Part shown: one piece after another, positions 9,114 to 17,537 of the stretch | How positions within the stretch are numbered: position 1 is the stretch's first letter | How the letters are laid out: every line of letters begins with the position of its first letter | Assembly (NCBI RefSeq): GCF_024124665.1 | Contig: NZ_JAMXSB010000016.1 | Coordinates: 1-64,000, forward strand | Source of the DNA: Pleionea sp. CnH1-48 | GTDB lineage: Bacteria > Pseudomonadota > Gammaproteobacteria > Enterobacterales > Kangiellaceae | Reading direction: 5' to 3' | DNA: 64,000 bases | The notes under the pieces: generated by a model | Told to the model about the DNA's origin: nothing | The model's input: the letters and a program-made list of their open reading frames with translations, nothing else | Database searches by the model: none | Translations under genes and position numbers: made by a program

Positions 9114-11063
9114 ATGAGTACAACAATTAATCAAGAACAACTAGATGCATTAGCAAATGCCAATTTAAAGGTTGGTGAAGAGCGAGTTCTTTTTTTACTT
9201 AATGAAGAGAACTTAACGAGCTTATCTATTAATGATTTAGAAGAAACGTTAAAAATTGCTAATGCGGCCTATCGAGCTGGTGTCCCTCTTATTGATGATC
9301 ATGTTTATGATCACGTTTTCTTAAAAGAACTAGCGACCCGTGATCCTCAACATCCTTTTTTAACCCTTGTTGAACCTGAGCCTGTTCATGTATCAAAGAC
9401 TGTGGCGTTACCACAAAAAATGCTATCTACGGATAAAGCATACAGCGAAGAAGATATTATTAAATGGATTGATCGATTAAAAAAAGCGGCTGACGAAATT
9501 GATTTGCCGCTTAGCGAACTGATGATTCGAGTAACGCCAAAACTGGATGGGTATGCGGCGTATGATGATGGTGAAACGCTATACACTCGTGGTGATGGTG
9601 TTCGCGGTCAGGATATCACTCGTGCGTTTGCACGTGGAATGCAAGTTGCTGAGCAAAGTGCTCGCGGCCAGGGTGCTGGTGAGATTGTTATTAAGAAGAG
9701 TTACTTTGAACAACACCTAAATGAACATTTCGAAAACTCGCGTAATATTCAGGCCGCTATTATTGCAGAAAAGAAAGTTGATGAACGCGTTCAGAAGGCA
9801 ATTGATGATGGCGCTGTCGTGTTTTATCCCTTTGCGGCGATCACTAACTGGCAAGGGCATTTCGAGGCCTTGTTAAAAGATTTTGACGAGGTTACTGGAG
9901 AAATCTGGAGCGCTGTTGATTTCGATGTGGATGGAGTGATTTTAGAAGCGACTCATGATGAGCTTAAACAACATATGGGAGCTACTCGACATCATCATCG
10001 TTGGCAAATTGCTTATAAATCCAATGTCGAAAAAGCAGAAGTTAAAGTAATAAAAGTAACGCCTCAAACCTCTCGTACAGGAAGAATTAGCCCTGTAGCA
10101 GAGTTAGAACCTACCCGGTTGAGTGGAGCGACTATTAGCCGAGCCACGGTTCATCACTATGGCATGGTAAAAAGCAATGGTGTAGGACCTGGAGCGGTTG
10201 TTCAATTGGTTCGTAGCGGCTTGGTCATTCCAAAGATAGAAGAAGTGTTGCAACCTGTTGAGCCTGAGTTTCCTGAAGAGTGTCCTAGCTGTGGTTCTCA
10301 TGTTGTATGGGATGGCGATCATATTATATGTCCTAATACGACTGAATGCCCTGCACAAACCGAAAACACCATGATTCATTTCTTTAAAACCCTGGGCAAC
10401 ATTGATGGTTTTGGACCTGCGACGATTGCGATACTCAACGAGAAAGGCGTTCGTTCCATTCATGAAATTTATCAATCAAAAGTTGAAGATTTTGTTGAGA
10501 TGGGATTTGGTGATAAAACCTCTGAAAACCTGGTCAATCAATTGGCAGCGAGTCGCAGCATAGAGATCGAAGATTGGCGTTTTTTAGCAGCTTTTGGAGT
10601 TGTCCGTCTTGGTCCTGGCAACTGCGAAAGATTACTGGAGCATCATGATATCGAAACAATTTTTGATGTGTCGGTTGAAGATATGGTGAAGATTGATGGC
10701 TTTGCCGAGCTTAGTGCGCAAACTATTGCTGAAGGCTTAAAGAATATTAAGCACGAGTTTTTCCAGATTTTTAATTTGCAGTTTAATTTACGCAGAACCG
10801 AAAAACTCGGTGGTGGAGATGGTGCCGAAACGCCCATCACCGGAAAACAGGTCGTTTTTACCGGGAGCATGGTTTCTGGTCCTCGTGGTGATATGGAGAA
10901 GCAAGCCAAAGCTCTGGGAGCCAAAGTAGGCAAGTCTGTATCAGGAAAAACCGATTATCTGGTTACGGGTGAAAAGGTAGGGGCTAATAAGATTAATGCG
11001 GCTAAAGAGAAAGGCGTAACGGTGTTAACCGAAAGTGAATACCTTGCCATGATCAATGGATAA
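9114..11063 (+). CDS. ligA: NAD-dependent DNA ligase, divergent LigA type
   Basis: The 649-residue product has the LigA architecture. A partial Ia region has DDHVYD at 61-66. The adenylation domain has the nucleophile K143 in KLDG. The OB fold contains RWQIAYK with K302. A four-cysteine zinc finger has C390, C393, C406 and C412. Helix-hairpin-helix repeats and a C-terminal BRCT domain (about 575-649) follow. It occupies the usual ligA place after zipA. Oddities: motif IV reads DGVILE, so E278 stands where E. coli LigA has K290 (spacings to D273 and K302 match exactly). The His of the NMN pocket appears to be Tyr, and NPRNAA is changed to NSRNIQ. It may be a divergent but working replicative ligase, a paralogue or a replacement. 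Confidence 0.85.
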   Translation: MSTTINQEQLDALANANLKVGEERVLFLLNEENLTSLSINDLEETLKIANAAYRAGVPLIDDHVYDHVFLKELATRDPQHPFLTLVEPEPVHVSKTVALPQKMLSTDKAYSEEDIIKWIDRLKKAADEIDLPLSELMIRVTPKLDGYAAYDDGETLYTRGDGVRGQDITRAFARGMQVAEQSARGQGAGEIVIKKSYFEQHLNEHFENSRNIQAAIIAEKKVDERVQKAIDDGAVVFYPFAAITNWQGHFEALLKDFDEVTGEIWSAVDFDVDGVILEATHDELKQHMGATRHHHRWQIAYKSNVEKAEVKVIKVTPQTSRTGRISPVAELEPTRLSGATISRATVHHYGMVKSNGVGPGAVVQLVRSGLVIPKIEEVLQPVEPEFPEECPSCGSHVVWDGDHIICPNTTECPAQTENTMIHFFKTLGNIDGFGPATIAILNEKGVRSIHEIYQSKVEDFVEMGFGDKTSENLVNQLAASRSIEIEDWRFLAAFGVVRLGPGNCERLLEHHDIETIFDVSVEDMVKIDGFAELSAQTIAEGLKNIKHEFFQIFNLQFNLRRTEKLGGGDGAETPITGKQVVFTGSMVSGPRGDMEKQAKALGAKVGKSVSGKTDYLVTGEKVGANKINAAKEKGVTVLTESEYLAMING

Positions 11064-11066
11064 AAC

Positions 11067-11092
11067 AAAGGCGGCTGAATAGCCGCCTTTTT
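11067..11092. terminator. bidirectional rho-independent terminator
   Basis: AAAGGCGGCT (11067-11076) pairs perfectly with AGCCGCCTTT (11081-11090) around a 4-base loop, with a T-run on the plus strand. It separates the ligase gene from the convergent metallo-beta-lactamase-fold gene. Confidence 0.85.
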
Positions 11093-11095
11093 CAT

Positions 11096-12034
11096 TTAAT
11101 GCTGGTGAGAATGAGAGTGACTGGCTTTTTTCGTTTGAGTGAGTCCTTTATAAACTTGTCGGGTCATTCTTTCTGTAGTAATAAAGCCCCAATTCCATTT
11201 GTCGTGATATTTTTTTAATGGATTCATAGCGACAACTTCATCTTCCGATTTTCCGGCTTTAATCGCTTTAGCAATCAGTTTTTTGGCATCTTTTAACATA
11301 GCGACTGAACGAGCCAGATCTTCCTTTGAGGCCAAAGGACCATGGCCAGGTATGATTTTGGTTTTGTCATTACTTAACTTCAAAATTTTCTTCTGCGCTT
11401 TAATATAACCATCTACGCTACCACCACTGTTTAGATCAATGAATGGAAACATACCATTAAAGAAAACATCGCCAGTATGTACAACATTAGATTTTTTAAA
11501 GAAAATTACTGCATCACCATCAGTATGAGCGTGGGCAACGTGAATAAGGCGTGCATTCTCGCCATTCAGATGAAAGTTCATGGCATGAGAAAACGTAATA
11601 ACGGGTAATGCGTCTTCAGAAACGGGCACATTTTCTTTACCGTTAAACATGCCTTTCTTAACAAGATGACGACGTAAGTTTTCGTGGGCTACGATCCGAG
11701 CGCCTTCTTTTTTCATTGCTGCATTATTAGCAATGTGATCGCCATGTACATGAGTATTGATAACAAAGTCGACAGGCTTTTTTGTCACACTTTTTATCGC
11801 TGTTTTCATAATATCTAGCATGGGAGGCATGGAGTCATCAATCATCACAACTCCGTCTTTTCCTATGGATAAACCGATATTGCCGCCTGTAAACCCGCCG
11901 ACACCGGATAGCATATAAATGCCTGGAGCAACTTGAGTCGACTCAAAGCTGAGTTCTTGCTTTTTTTCTTCTGAATAGGTGTTTGTTACAGCCAGTGCAA
12001 GGCAGAGAGATAAAGATTTTATTAGAGTTTTCAT
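11096..12034 (-). CDS. exported metallo-beta-lactamase-fold hydrolase
   Basis: The 312-residue product starts with a signal peptide (MKTLIKSLSLCLALAVTNTY). The metallo-beta-lactamase fold follows: H-x-H-x-D-H appears as HVHGDH near residue 97, further His ligands are in HAHTDGDAV, and a late PGHGP segment provides the last His. This resembles periplasmic SoxH/quinoprotein-relay-type hydrolases more than true carbapenemases, but the substrate is unknown. The C-terminus ends in an unusual His/Ser tail (SHSHSHQH), a possible metal-binding extension. It is a single gene convergent with the ligase gene. Confidence 0.75.
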   Translation of the reverse strand: MKTLIKSLSLCLALAVTNTYSEEKKQELSFESTQVAPGIYMLSGVGGFTGGNIGLSIGKDGVVMIDDSMPPMLDIMKTAIKSVTKKPVDFVINTHVHGDHIANNAAMKKEGARIVAHENLRRHLVKKGMFNGKENVPVSEDALPVITFSHAMNFHLNGENARLIHVAHAHTDGDAVIFFKKSNVVHTGDVFFNGMFPFIDLNSGGSVDGYIKAQKKILKLSNDKTKIIPGHGPLASKEDLARSVAMLKDAKKLIAKAIKAGKSEDEVVAMNPLKKYHDKWNWGFITTERMTRQVYKGLTQTKKASHSHSHQH

Positions 12035-12398
12035 TTATGAATCTCCGGGTTTATGTAACGTAAAGCACGATGGATTAGCAAGATAACACAAACAGGATAA
12101 GGCGATAAGCTGATAATAGTGCGAGAAGAGTTAATGCTATAAAGCGATTGATTTCGTCGTTAACCAGTTTGAATAAGTTACAAAGTTGACAGGGTAGGCT
12201 TTTTTAGAATATTTATTGGTTTTAAAGATAGGATGGTGTGTTGATTACACCAAATAGGTAGCTGATTCAGTGCCGCTATTCCCAATCTCAAATAAATTTC
12301 CTATACTAACCTGAATACCTTAAGCAAAGATTGAAGTATTGATGCGAAATAGGGTAAAAATGTTGCACCATAACAATTAGAAAATAAGTAAGTATATT
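12035..12398. other. intergenic region, no gene seen
   Basis: These 364 AT-rich bases separate two divergent genes (the exported hydrolase and the MAPEG protein) and presumably hold both promoters. I see no convincing ORF, RNA gene or repeat in them. Confidence 0.5.
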
Positions 12399-12791
12399 AT
12401 GATGTTATCGATTACAGGGTTATACGCTGCTCCGTTGGCGCTATTGATTTTATTTTTGGCTTATCGTGTTACTAAGTTTCGCCGTAAGCTATTAGTGGGT
12501 GTTGGTAGTGGTGGAGATAAAGAACTTGAAGGAGCTATCAGAGCTCATGCGAACGCAATTGAGTATGTGCCTATTGCACTAATCATTATTGCTATTTTGG
12601 AAGTAAATGGTTCAGCAGAATATTTCGTGCATGGTTTAGGGGCGACGTTACTTATTGGTAGAATCCTCCATGCGCAAGGACTCAGTTCTTCTATCGGCAA
12701 GTCGTTTGGACGCTTTTGGGGAACATTATTAACTTGGTTAGTGATCCTTATTGCCTCGGTTAGCAATTTGGTTTTATTTGTCATGAATTAA
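12399..12791 (+). CDS. MAPEG-family membrane protein
   Basis: The 130-residue product has four predicted membrane helices and the MAPEG signature RAHANAIEYVPIAL (residues about 48-61). MAPEG proteins include microsomal glutathione transferases and related enzymes; the bacterial members mostly lack a defined substrate. The ATG gives the normal family length. There is no obvious RBS within the AT-rich leader, and no operon partner, since the asparaginase gene 80 bases downstream has its own RBS. Confidence 0.85.
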   Translation: MMLSITGLYAAPLALLILFLAYRVTKFRRKLLVGVGSGGDKELEGAIRAHANAIEYVPIALIIIAILEVNGSAEYFVHGLGATLLIGRILHAQGLSSSIGKSFGRFWGTLLTWLVILIASVSNLVLFVMN

Positions 12792-12873
12792 GTTGCGACT
12801 TTCTTGATCTAGCCAGGTAGCCGGAGAACATTATCCCGGTGAAATATCATTAAAATAAAAGTCGGGAGATTGT

Positions 12874-13938
12874 ATGCGCGTATTGTTTGTTTTTGTGATG
12901 TTGAGTATGTCTACTTGGGCAGTGTCTTCAGAAAAAAAAGCGATTTCTCAGCCTCCTTTTGCCATTGCCATTCATGGTGGTGCTGGAACCATTCTCAAAG
13001 AAAACCTGTCACCCAGATTAGAGCGGGCTTATCACAAAAAAATGACCGAAGCGCTTAAGGCAGGTTACGAAGTTTTAGTGATGGGCGGTAGCAGTGTTGA
13101 CGCTGTGCAAACTACGATTGTTATATTAGAAGACTCTCCGCTTTTTAATGCTGGTAAAGGATCGGTTTTTACTCACGAAAAAACCAATGAGCTGGATGCT
13201 TCAATCATGGAAGGAAAACATCTTAACGCTGGAGCTATCTCTGGTGTGAGTAATGTTAAAAATCCTATCAAGTTAGCTCATGCTGTCATGACTCAATCAA
13301 AACACGTTATGCTCAGTGGTGGTGGTGCAGAAGTGTTTGCGGAGAAAAACGGATTAGATATCGTCGACAGCGGATATTTTTATACCGAGCGCCGCTGGAA
13401 TCAATTAATGCGTGTGTTAAAAGATAACAGCAAATCTTCTCGGTTATCAGAAGATAAAGATGATCAGTTTTCGGGCCTTAAGAGCTGGCCCGACGATGAC
13501 AAGTTTGGAACCGTAGGGGCTGTTGCCCTTGATCAGGCTGGTAATCTAGCTGCAGGTACTTCAACTGGTGGAATGACCAATAAAAAGTTTGGACGTATTG
13601 GTGATTCTCCAGTGATTGGAGCTGGAACCTACGCCGATAATAATGCCTGCGCTGTGTCGGCTACCGGGCATGGTGAGTATTTTATTCGAGCGTCGGTTGC
13701 ACATGACATTTGCGCTCGTGTTTTATACAAGAATATTTCATTGCAACAAGCGGCTGACGAAGTCATTAAGGATAAGCTGGTAAAAATGAAAGGTGAGGGA
13801 GGCGTTGTCGCTTTAGATCCCAAAGGCAATCCTGTGTTTTCCTTCAACTCGGTAGGCATGTATCGAGGATATATCGATAAAGATGGGAACGTTTATACTG
13901 GAATCTTCAAAGAGCCTCTGAAAACGGAAGAAAAATAA
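12874..13938 (+). CDS. iaaA: isoaspartyl peptidase / plant-type L-asparaginase, exported
   Basis: The 354-residue precursor is an Ntn-hydrolase of the IaaA family. It begins with a signal peptide (about residues 1-18). HGGAGT (about residue 30) and SSVDAV are family motifs. The autocleavage site lies before T213 in FGTVGAVAL, and that Thr becomes the N-terminal nucleophile of the beta subunit. The substrate-binding segment STGGMTNKKFGRIGD follows. The enzyme removes isoaspartyl residues from peptides and may hydrolyse asparagine. Export fits a scavenging role in an organism rich in secreted peptidases. GGGAGA lies 8 bases upstream of the ATG. Confidence 0.9.
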   Translation: MRVLFVFVMLSMSTWAVSSEKKAISQPPFAIAIHGGAGTILKENLSPRLERAYHKKMTEALKAGYEVLVMGGSSVDAVQTTIVILEDSPLFNAGKGSVFTHEKTNELDASIMEGKHLNAGAISGVSNVKNPIKLAHAVMTQSKHVMLSGGGAEVFAEKNGLDIVDSGYFYTERRWNQLMRVLKDNSKSSRLSEDKDDQFSGLKSWPDDDKFGTVGAVALDQAGNLAAGTSTGGMTNKKFGRIGDSPVIGAGTYADNNACAVSATGHGEYFIRASVAHDICARVLYKNISLQQAADEVIKDKLVKMKGEGGVVALDPKGNPVFSFNSVGMYRGYIDKDGNVYTGIFKEPLKTEEK

Positions 13939-14026
13939 CCCTCTTCTGTTAGTAAGCTAAAGCCATGGCCGAATCTATGGCTATTTGTTAGTATACTTTT
14001 ATTGATAGAAATAAAAGTAAGAGCTT

Positions 14027-14767
14027 ATGACCATCACTTCAGATGACGATATTAAAGGCTTAAAACATATCGGGCATATTGTTGCACGAACGCTTAAGAC
14101 CATGGGACAGCATTTAAAACCCGGTATAACTACCCTCGAGTTGGACAAGATAGGTGGAGAGTTTTTAACTCAACAGGGAGCTAAGTCTGCCCCTAAACTG
14201 GTTTACAATTTCCCTGGGTTTACTTGTATCAGCGTTAATGAAGAAGCGGCACATGGAATTCCTGGAGACCGCATTATTCAGCCCGGTGATATTGTAAACA
14301 TTGATGTGTCGGCGGAGAAAGATGGTTACTTCGCTGACAGTGGTTTTACCTTCCTTGTTGCCCCCGTTGATCCTGCAAAGCAATGGTTAATTGATTCAAC
14401 TCAAAGAGCATTGAAAGCGGCTATGTCGGTCGCCAGAGCGGGTAAGAAATTGAATCAAATTGGCAAGGCTATTGAGACTACGGCAAAGAAAGCGGGATTT
14501 ACAACATTGCGAGATCTGACGAGCCATGGAGTAGGGCGTGCTCTACATGAGGAGCCTGAACATATTCCTAATTTTTACGAGCCCGGTGACAAACGTGTTT
14601 TGCACGAAGGTATGGTGATCACCATCGAACCTTTTCTATCTACACGCAGTCAATACACCGAAACGGCAGACGATGGTTGGACCTTGTTAACAGGGGCTGG
14701 CAATTTATCGGCTCAATTTGAGCACACCATGATCATTACCAAAGGTAAGCCGATGATCGTAACCTGA
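14027..14767 (+). CDS. map: methionine aminopeptidase, type I
   Basis: The 246-residue product has the pita-bread fold pattern of type I methionine aminopeptidase. HGIPGDR provides the substrate His. Metal ligands are Asp in VNIDVSAE, Asp in GYFADSGF, His in TSHGVGRALHE, Glu in ITIEPF and Glu in QFEHT. The usual GYHGDTSRTF is changed to GYFADSGFTF, so this is a divergent member, perhaps a second map copy rather than the one near rpsB. It removes the initiator Met from nascent proteins. The start has AAGAG about 6 bases upstream. It is a single gene between iaaA and the rsgA leader. Confidence 0.87.
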   Translation: MTITSDDDIKGLKHIGHIVARTLKTMGQHLKPGITTLELDKIGGEFLTQQGAKSAPKLVYNFPGFTCISVNEEAAHGIPGDRIIQPGDIVNIDVSAEKDGYFADSGFTFLVAPVDPAKQWLIDSTQRALKAAMSVARAGKKLNQIGKAIETTAKKAGFTTLRDLTSHGVGRALHEEPEHIPNFYEPGDKRVLHEGMVITIEPFLSTRSQYTETADDGWTLLTGAGNLSAQFEHTMIITKGKPMIVT

Positions 14768-14866
14768 GCAATATTGCTCAGCAAATAGATTACTATTGAT
14801 GCCAGCTGGGTATTTTTTTATAATTCGGCTAACTGATAAGCACATTTTAAAGACTGGAGGATGCAG

Positions 14867-14905
14867 ATGATTGTATCAAACATCTTCCGGGTTATTATTC
14901 CATAG
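14867..14905 (+). CDS. candidate 12-codon leader peptide upstream of rsgA
   Basis: A short frame reads MIVSNIFRVIIP and then TAG. It has a near-consensus Shine-Dalgarno (GGAGG, 14856-14860) six bases before the ATG at 14867; an in-frame ATG also exists at 14861. The Arg and Val codons and the first bases of the next Ile codon coincide with the left arm of a strong hairpin (14887-14930), so a ribosome on this frame would disrupt that hairpin. The geometry is that of leader-peptide control of the next gene, rsgA. That this frame is translated is an inference; no homologue is known to me. Confidence 0.4.
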   Translation: MIVSNIFRVIIP

Positions 14906-14960
14906 CGCTTTTGCGCTTCTTATAACCCGGCGTTACACGCTGGGGCCTTAATATAGCCCC
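14887..14960 (+). promoter_or_regulatory. candidate leader-controlled RNA switch in front of rsgA
   Basis: Three stems overlap. Stem 1: CCGGGTTAT (14887-14895) with ATAACCCGG (14922-14930), perfect, with an inner AGCGC/GCGCT stem. Stem 2: CCGGCG (14927-14932) with CGCTGG (14938-14943), one G-U pair. Stem 3: GGGGC (14942-14946) with GCCCC (14956-14960). Stem 2 shares bases with both neighbours, so forming it excludes 1 and 3. There is no U-run after stem 3, so translational rather than transcriptional control of rsgA is more likely. It could also be a terminated or processed small RNA. Confidence 0.45.
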
Positions 14961-14999
14961 GTAGATAATTAATGATGATTTTGATCGTCAGGGGTTTCT

Positions 15000-16037
15000 A
15001 TGTCACATTATTATCAACTGTCCCAAATGGGATGGAAACCATTTTTTCAGCAACAACTTTCTTTAGAAGAGTTTGAAGAGCACGATATTTACCGAGTCTC
15101 TTCTGTTTCGCGTGGTCACATTGAGTGTTTTGGTGAGCGTAATATACAAACGATTCCTTTACTAAGTTACTACTCAGATGCAGCTGTGGGAGATTGGCTC
15201 TTGTTAAATAAACAAGGCGCTGTCGTTCGCATTCTTGAGCGCTTTAGCGAGTTTCGTCGTAAAGCCGCTGGCAGCAAAGTCGAATCACAATTGATGGCTG
15301 CCAATGTTGATATGGCTTTTATTGTGTGTTCGCTAAATGATGATTTTAGTTTAAACCGAATTGAACGGTATTTGGCGTTAGTTAAAGAAGCGGGAGCAGA
15401 GCCTGTTGTTATTCTTACTAAGGCAGATCTATGCAACGGCATTGATGATTACCTTCAAAAAGTACAAGGCTTAGATCCATTATTAAGAGTACAAGCTGTT
15501 AACGCGCTGGATGCATCTTCTAGTCAATCTTTGATGCAGTTGGCTTTGAGTGGTAAAACTATAGCCTTCTTGGGATCGTCGGGTGTTGGAAAGTCAACTT
15601 TGATTAATCAACTCTCGTCTTCACATCAGTCTACAGGCTCTATCAGAATGGATGATGATAAAGGACGCCACACGACAACAGCACGATCGTTGCATTTTTT
15701 GTCCTGCGGAGGTGTATTGATTGATATGCCTGGCATGCGAGAGTTGCAGTTGGCTGATTGTGAGTCTGGAGTTAATGCAACTTTTGCAGATATTTATCAG
15801 CTATCTGCTGCTTGTCGTTTTACTGACTGTCAACATCAGGAAGAGCCTGGATGTGCTGTTCAAAAAGCGATTGAAGAAGGAGGTTTGGAGCGTCGCCGAT
15901 TGGAACACTATCGTCGATTAATGCGAGAGCAATTTGTTAATGGCGCAAGCCTGGCAGAGAAGCGCTCCCGCGATAAGGCGATGAGTCGAATGTATCGAAA
16001 GGTTCAGCAGGCTGCTCGAGCATCAAAACATAAGTAA
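15000..16037 (+). CDS. rsgA: RsgA-type circularly permuted GTPase, 30S ribosome maturation
   Basis: The 345-residue product has the YjeQ/RsgA layout: an N-terminal OB fold (about residues 30-100), then a permuted GTPase with G4 TKAD, G1 GSSGVGKST and G3 DMPGM, then a C-terminal zinc-binding region with CRFTDCQHQEEPGC. RsgA checks late assembly of the 30S decoding site. The N-terminus (MSHYYQLSQMGW) and overall sequence suit the RsgA-like paralogue subgroup rather than the orn-linked housekeeping copy, so it may be a second, condition-specific RsgA. AGGGG lies 9 bases upstream of the ATG. The leader ORF and hairpins upstream suggest post-transcriptional control. Confidence 0.85.
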   Translation: MSHYYQLSQMGWKPFFQQQLSLEEFEEHDIYRVSSVSRGHIECFGERNIQTIPLLSYYSDAAVGDWLLLNKQGAVVRILERFSEFRRKAAGSKVESQLMAANVDMAFIVCSLNDDFSLNRIERYLALVKEAGAEPVVILTKADLCNGIDDYLQKVQGLDPLLRVQAVNALDASSSQSLMQLALSGKTIAFLGSSGVGKSTLINQLSSSHQSTGSIRMDDDKGRHTTTARSLHFLSCGGVLIDMPGMRELQLADCESGVNATFADIYQLSAACRFTDCQHQEEPGCAVQKAIEEGGLERRRLEHYRRLMREQFVNGASLAEKRSRDKAMSRMYRKVQQAARASKHK

Positions 16038-16070
16038 AGGAAAAGTTCATGGCTTCTGGTCATGAGCTTT

Positions 16071-16210
16071 TATACCCGTCGCCTTTCAAGGTGCAGCGCT
16101 GTTGTTCAAGTTGCAGCGCTGCGCGCACTCACCCCAATCACTTAGTCTATCTAAGCTCAGGGATTCGTTTGCTGGCCGCCTATCTGCCCCTTGAAATGCT
16201 TTGGGGATAG
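16071..16210 (+). repeat. interspersed palindromic repeat, copy A (140 bp)
   Basis: It begins TATACCCGTCGCCTTTCAAG and ends in CCTTGAAATGCTTTGGGGAT. The two ends form an imperfect inverted repeat. It matches copy C (44382-44507, opposite orientation) along its length and copy B (36734-36794) at both ends. Copy A carries an extra internal duplication around GTTGCAGCGCTG. It lies just downstream of rsgA, between convergent genes. No ORF is evident. Confidence 0.85.
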
Positions 16211-16216
16211 GTCGGA

Positions 16217-16747
16217 TTACAGTTGTTCGTTAAAAAGTTCCAACAACTTATTTTGATAAGGCGAATCTACTGTTACCCGCGTAATGGTGTCGATACGAAT
16301 CAGTTTGTGCAGCCGTGATAGTGAGTTTTTAGGGCCATAAGTGTGAATCTTTATCCATTCTTTGTCTTTCGCTTTTATTTCTCCAATGTCAAAGCTGTCT
16401 TCTTCTTGCTGATGAAAAAAGCACAGTTGAGAGTGGGTTTCTGCCAGCTCAAATAACAGACTTTCAAATGATTGTTGGTGCAGCTTCAATTTTTTATGCT
16501 CGCCATATTCGTTGACCAACAATTTTATGGCTTCATGTTCTCTATTACCCCAAAAGAGGCAATCAATTTGGTGAGTCTCAAACAAAGTAAATCCATCATA
16601 TTCTCCATCATCAGTGTACAAACACATGACAACCGCATCATCACTGACAAACTCTATAGTGCCTGTTAAATCTTCATCTGAGCAGTCTCTACTGACCGAT
16701 ATTAGCTCGCTTTGAAGTTTTAATTTCTTTAGTTCTTGAGTAAGCAT
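16217..16747 (-). CDS. hypothetical cytoplasmic protein
   Basis: A 176-residue acidic protein without signal peptide or membrane segments. The N-terminal half (about residues 20-75) looks like a small beta-barrel, with repeated short strands such as TGTIEFVSDDAVVMCLY and GFTLFETHQIDCLF. The C-terminal part again has strand-like segments (EWIKIHTYG, IDTITRVTV). I recognise no family. Coding quality looks real: long frame, normal composition, ATG with a nearby GA-rich stretch. It faces rsgA with repeat copy A between them. Confidence 0.55.
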   Translation of the reverse strand: MLTQELKKLKLQSELISVSRDCSDEDLTGTIEFVSDDAVVMCLYTDDGEYDGFTLFETHQIDCLFWGNREHEAIKLLVNEYGEHKKLKLHQQSFESLLFELAETHSQLCFFHQQEEDSFDIGEIKAKDKEWIKIHTYGPKNSLSRLHKLIRIDTITRVTVDSPYQNKLLELFNEQL

Positions 16748-17035
16748 GAGAAGTCCAGGCTCCTTTGTTAATACCGCTACTAAAAGCTTATTATCTTATG
16801 ATTGTAGCGTTTTAGTCAGCGCTTTGACAATCATTACAATGAGTACTCTGATCCTAAAAAGTATCGACTAAAGGAATCGGTAATTTAAGCAAAAAATAAC
16901 ATTAATAAAAATGCCAACTGGCTCACGAATAGAGGTTAATTAATACAAAATTTGATGTCGGGTGTTAATGCTGGCACCTATCTAAGATGATATTCTAGTT
17001 ATTCAATACAAGCGTTTTGGGGTTTGATAAATACT

Positions 17036-17476
17036 ATGTTTTATTTTGGACGTGTGGAGTTTCCCTGGCCATTGCTATTGGTTGTTGCAACCATTGCTGT
17101 GGCAGCTTTGTTTTATCATCAGTTGCCTGCCTACCGTATGTCTGACAGCAAACGCTATCGCTTTGCATTCATTGCGACAAGTTTTACCAACCTGGCTCCG
17201 GTACTTTCTCTTATTGTTAGCCTTTGGGTATTCACTTTTGCCCAGAGTCACCCAACCGCTCAAATATCTGGTGCTGGTGGTTCTTGGGGTGTATGGACAA
17301 TGTTTTGGCCCTTGTCTTTGCTAGCGCATCTGGTGGGAGGGGTGGCAATATTAGTGAGTTTGATTCTTGAATATCACTGGTTAAAACATAAGTTCTTCTT
17401 TTTGTATCGTTTGCTAAGTCTTGGACTGTTATTGCTTTCTTTCTCTTGTGTTATGGGGAACTTTCCTGATGCTTGA
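17036..17476 (+). CDS. small integral membrane protein, unknown function
   Basis: The 146-residue product has four predicted membrane helices (about residues 9-27, 44-66, 85-108 and 118-137). It has no charged catalytic-looking motif. The ATG at 17036 is chosen; a TTG four codons upstream (17024) is in frame, and neither has a good RBS at ideal spacing. I do not recognise the family. The gap 16748-17023 before it holds only AT-rich sequence and presumably its promoter. Confidence 0.6.
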   Translation: MFYFGRVEFPWPLLLVVATIAVAALFYHQLPAYRMSDSKRYRFAFIATSFTNLAPVLSLIVSLWVFTFAQSHPTAQISGAGGSWGVWTMFWPLSLLAHLVGGVAILVSLILEYHWLKHKFFFLYRLLSLGLLLLSFSCVMGNFPDA

Positions 17477-17503
17477 TCTTTTCTGTCTATTTAAAGGATA
17501 AGA

Positions 17504-17520
17504 CGCAGTAGTGAACTGCG
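17504..17520. terminator. short hairpin between convergent genes
   Basis: CGCAGT (17504-17509) pairs with ACTGCG (17515-17520). It lies between the ends of the small membrane protein gene and the spo0M-like gene. U-tracts are poor on both strands, so termination strength is doubtful. Confidence 0.35.
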
Positions 17521-17537
17521 CCATACTAATGTAGTGC

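Noticed and set aside
11096-12034. Antibiotic-resistance metallo-beta-lactamase
   Set aside because: The zinc motif is shared by many hydrolases, and the overall sequence resembles SoxH-like exported enzymes rather than B1-B3 lactamases.
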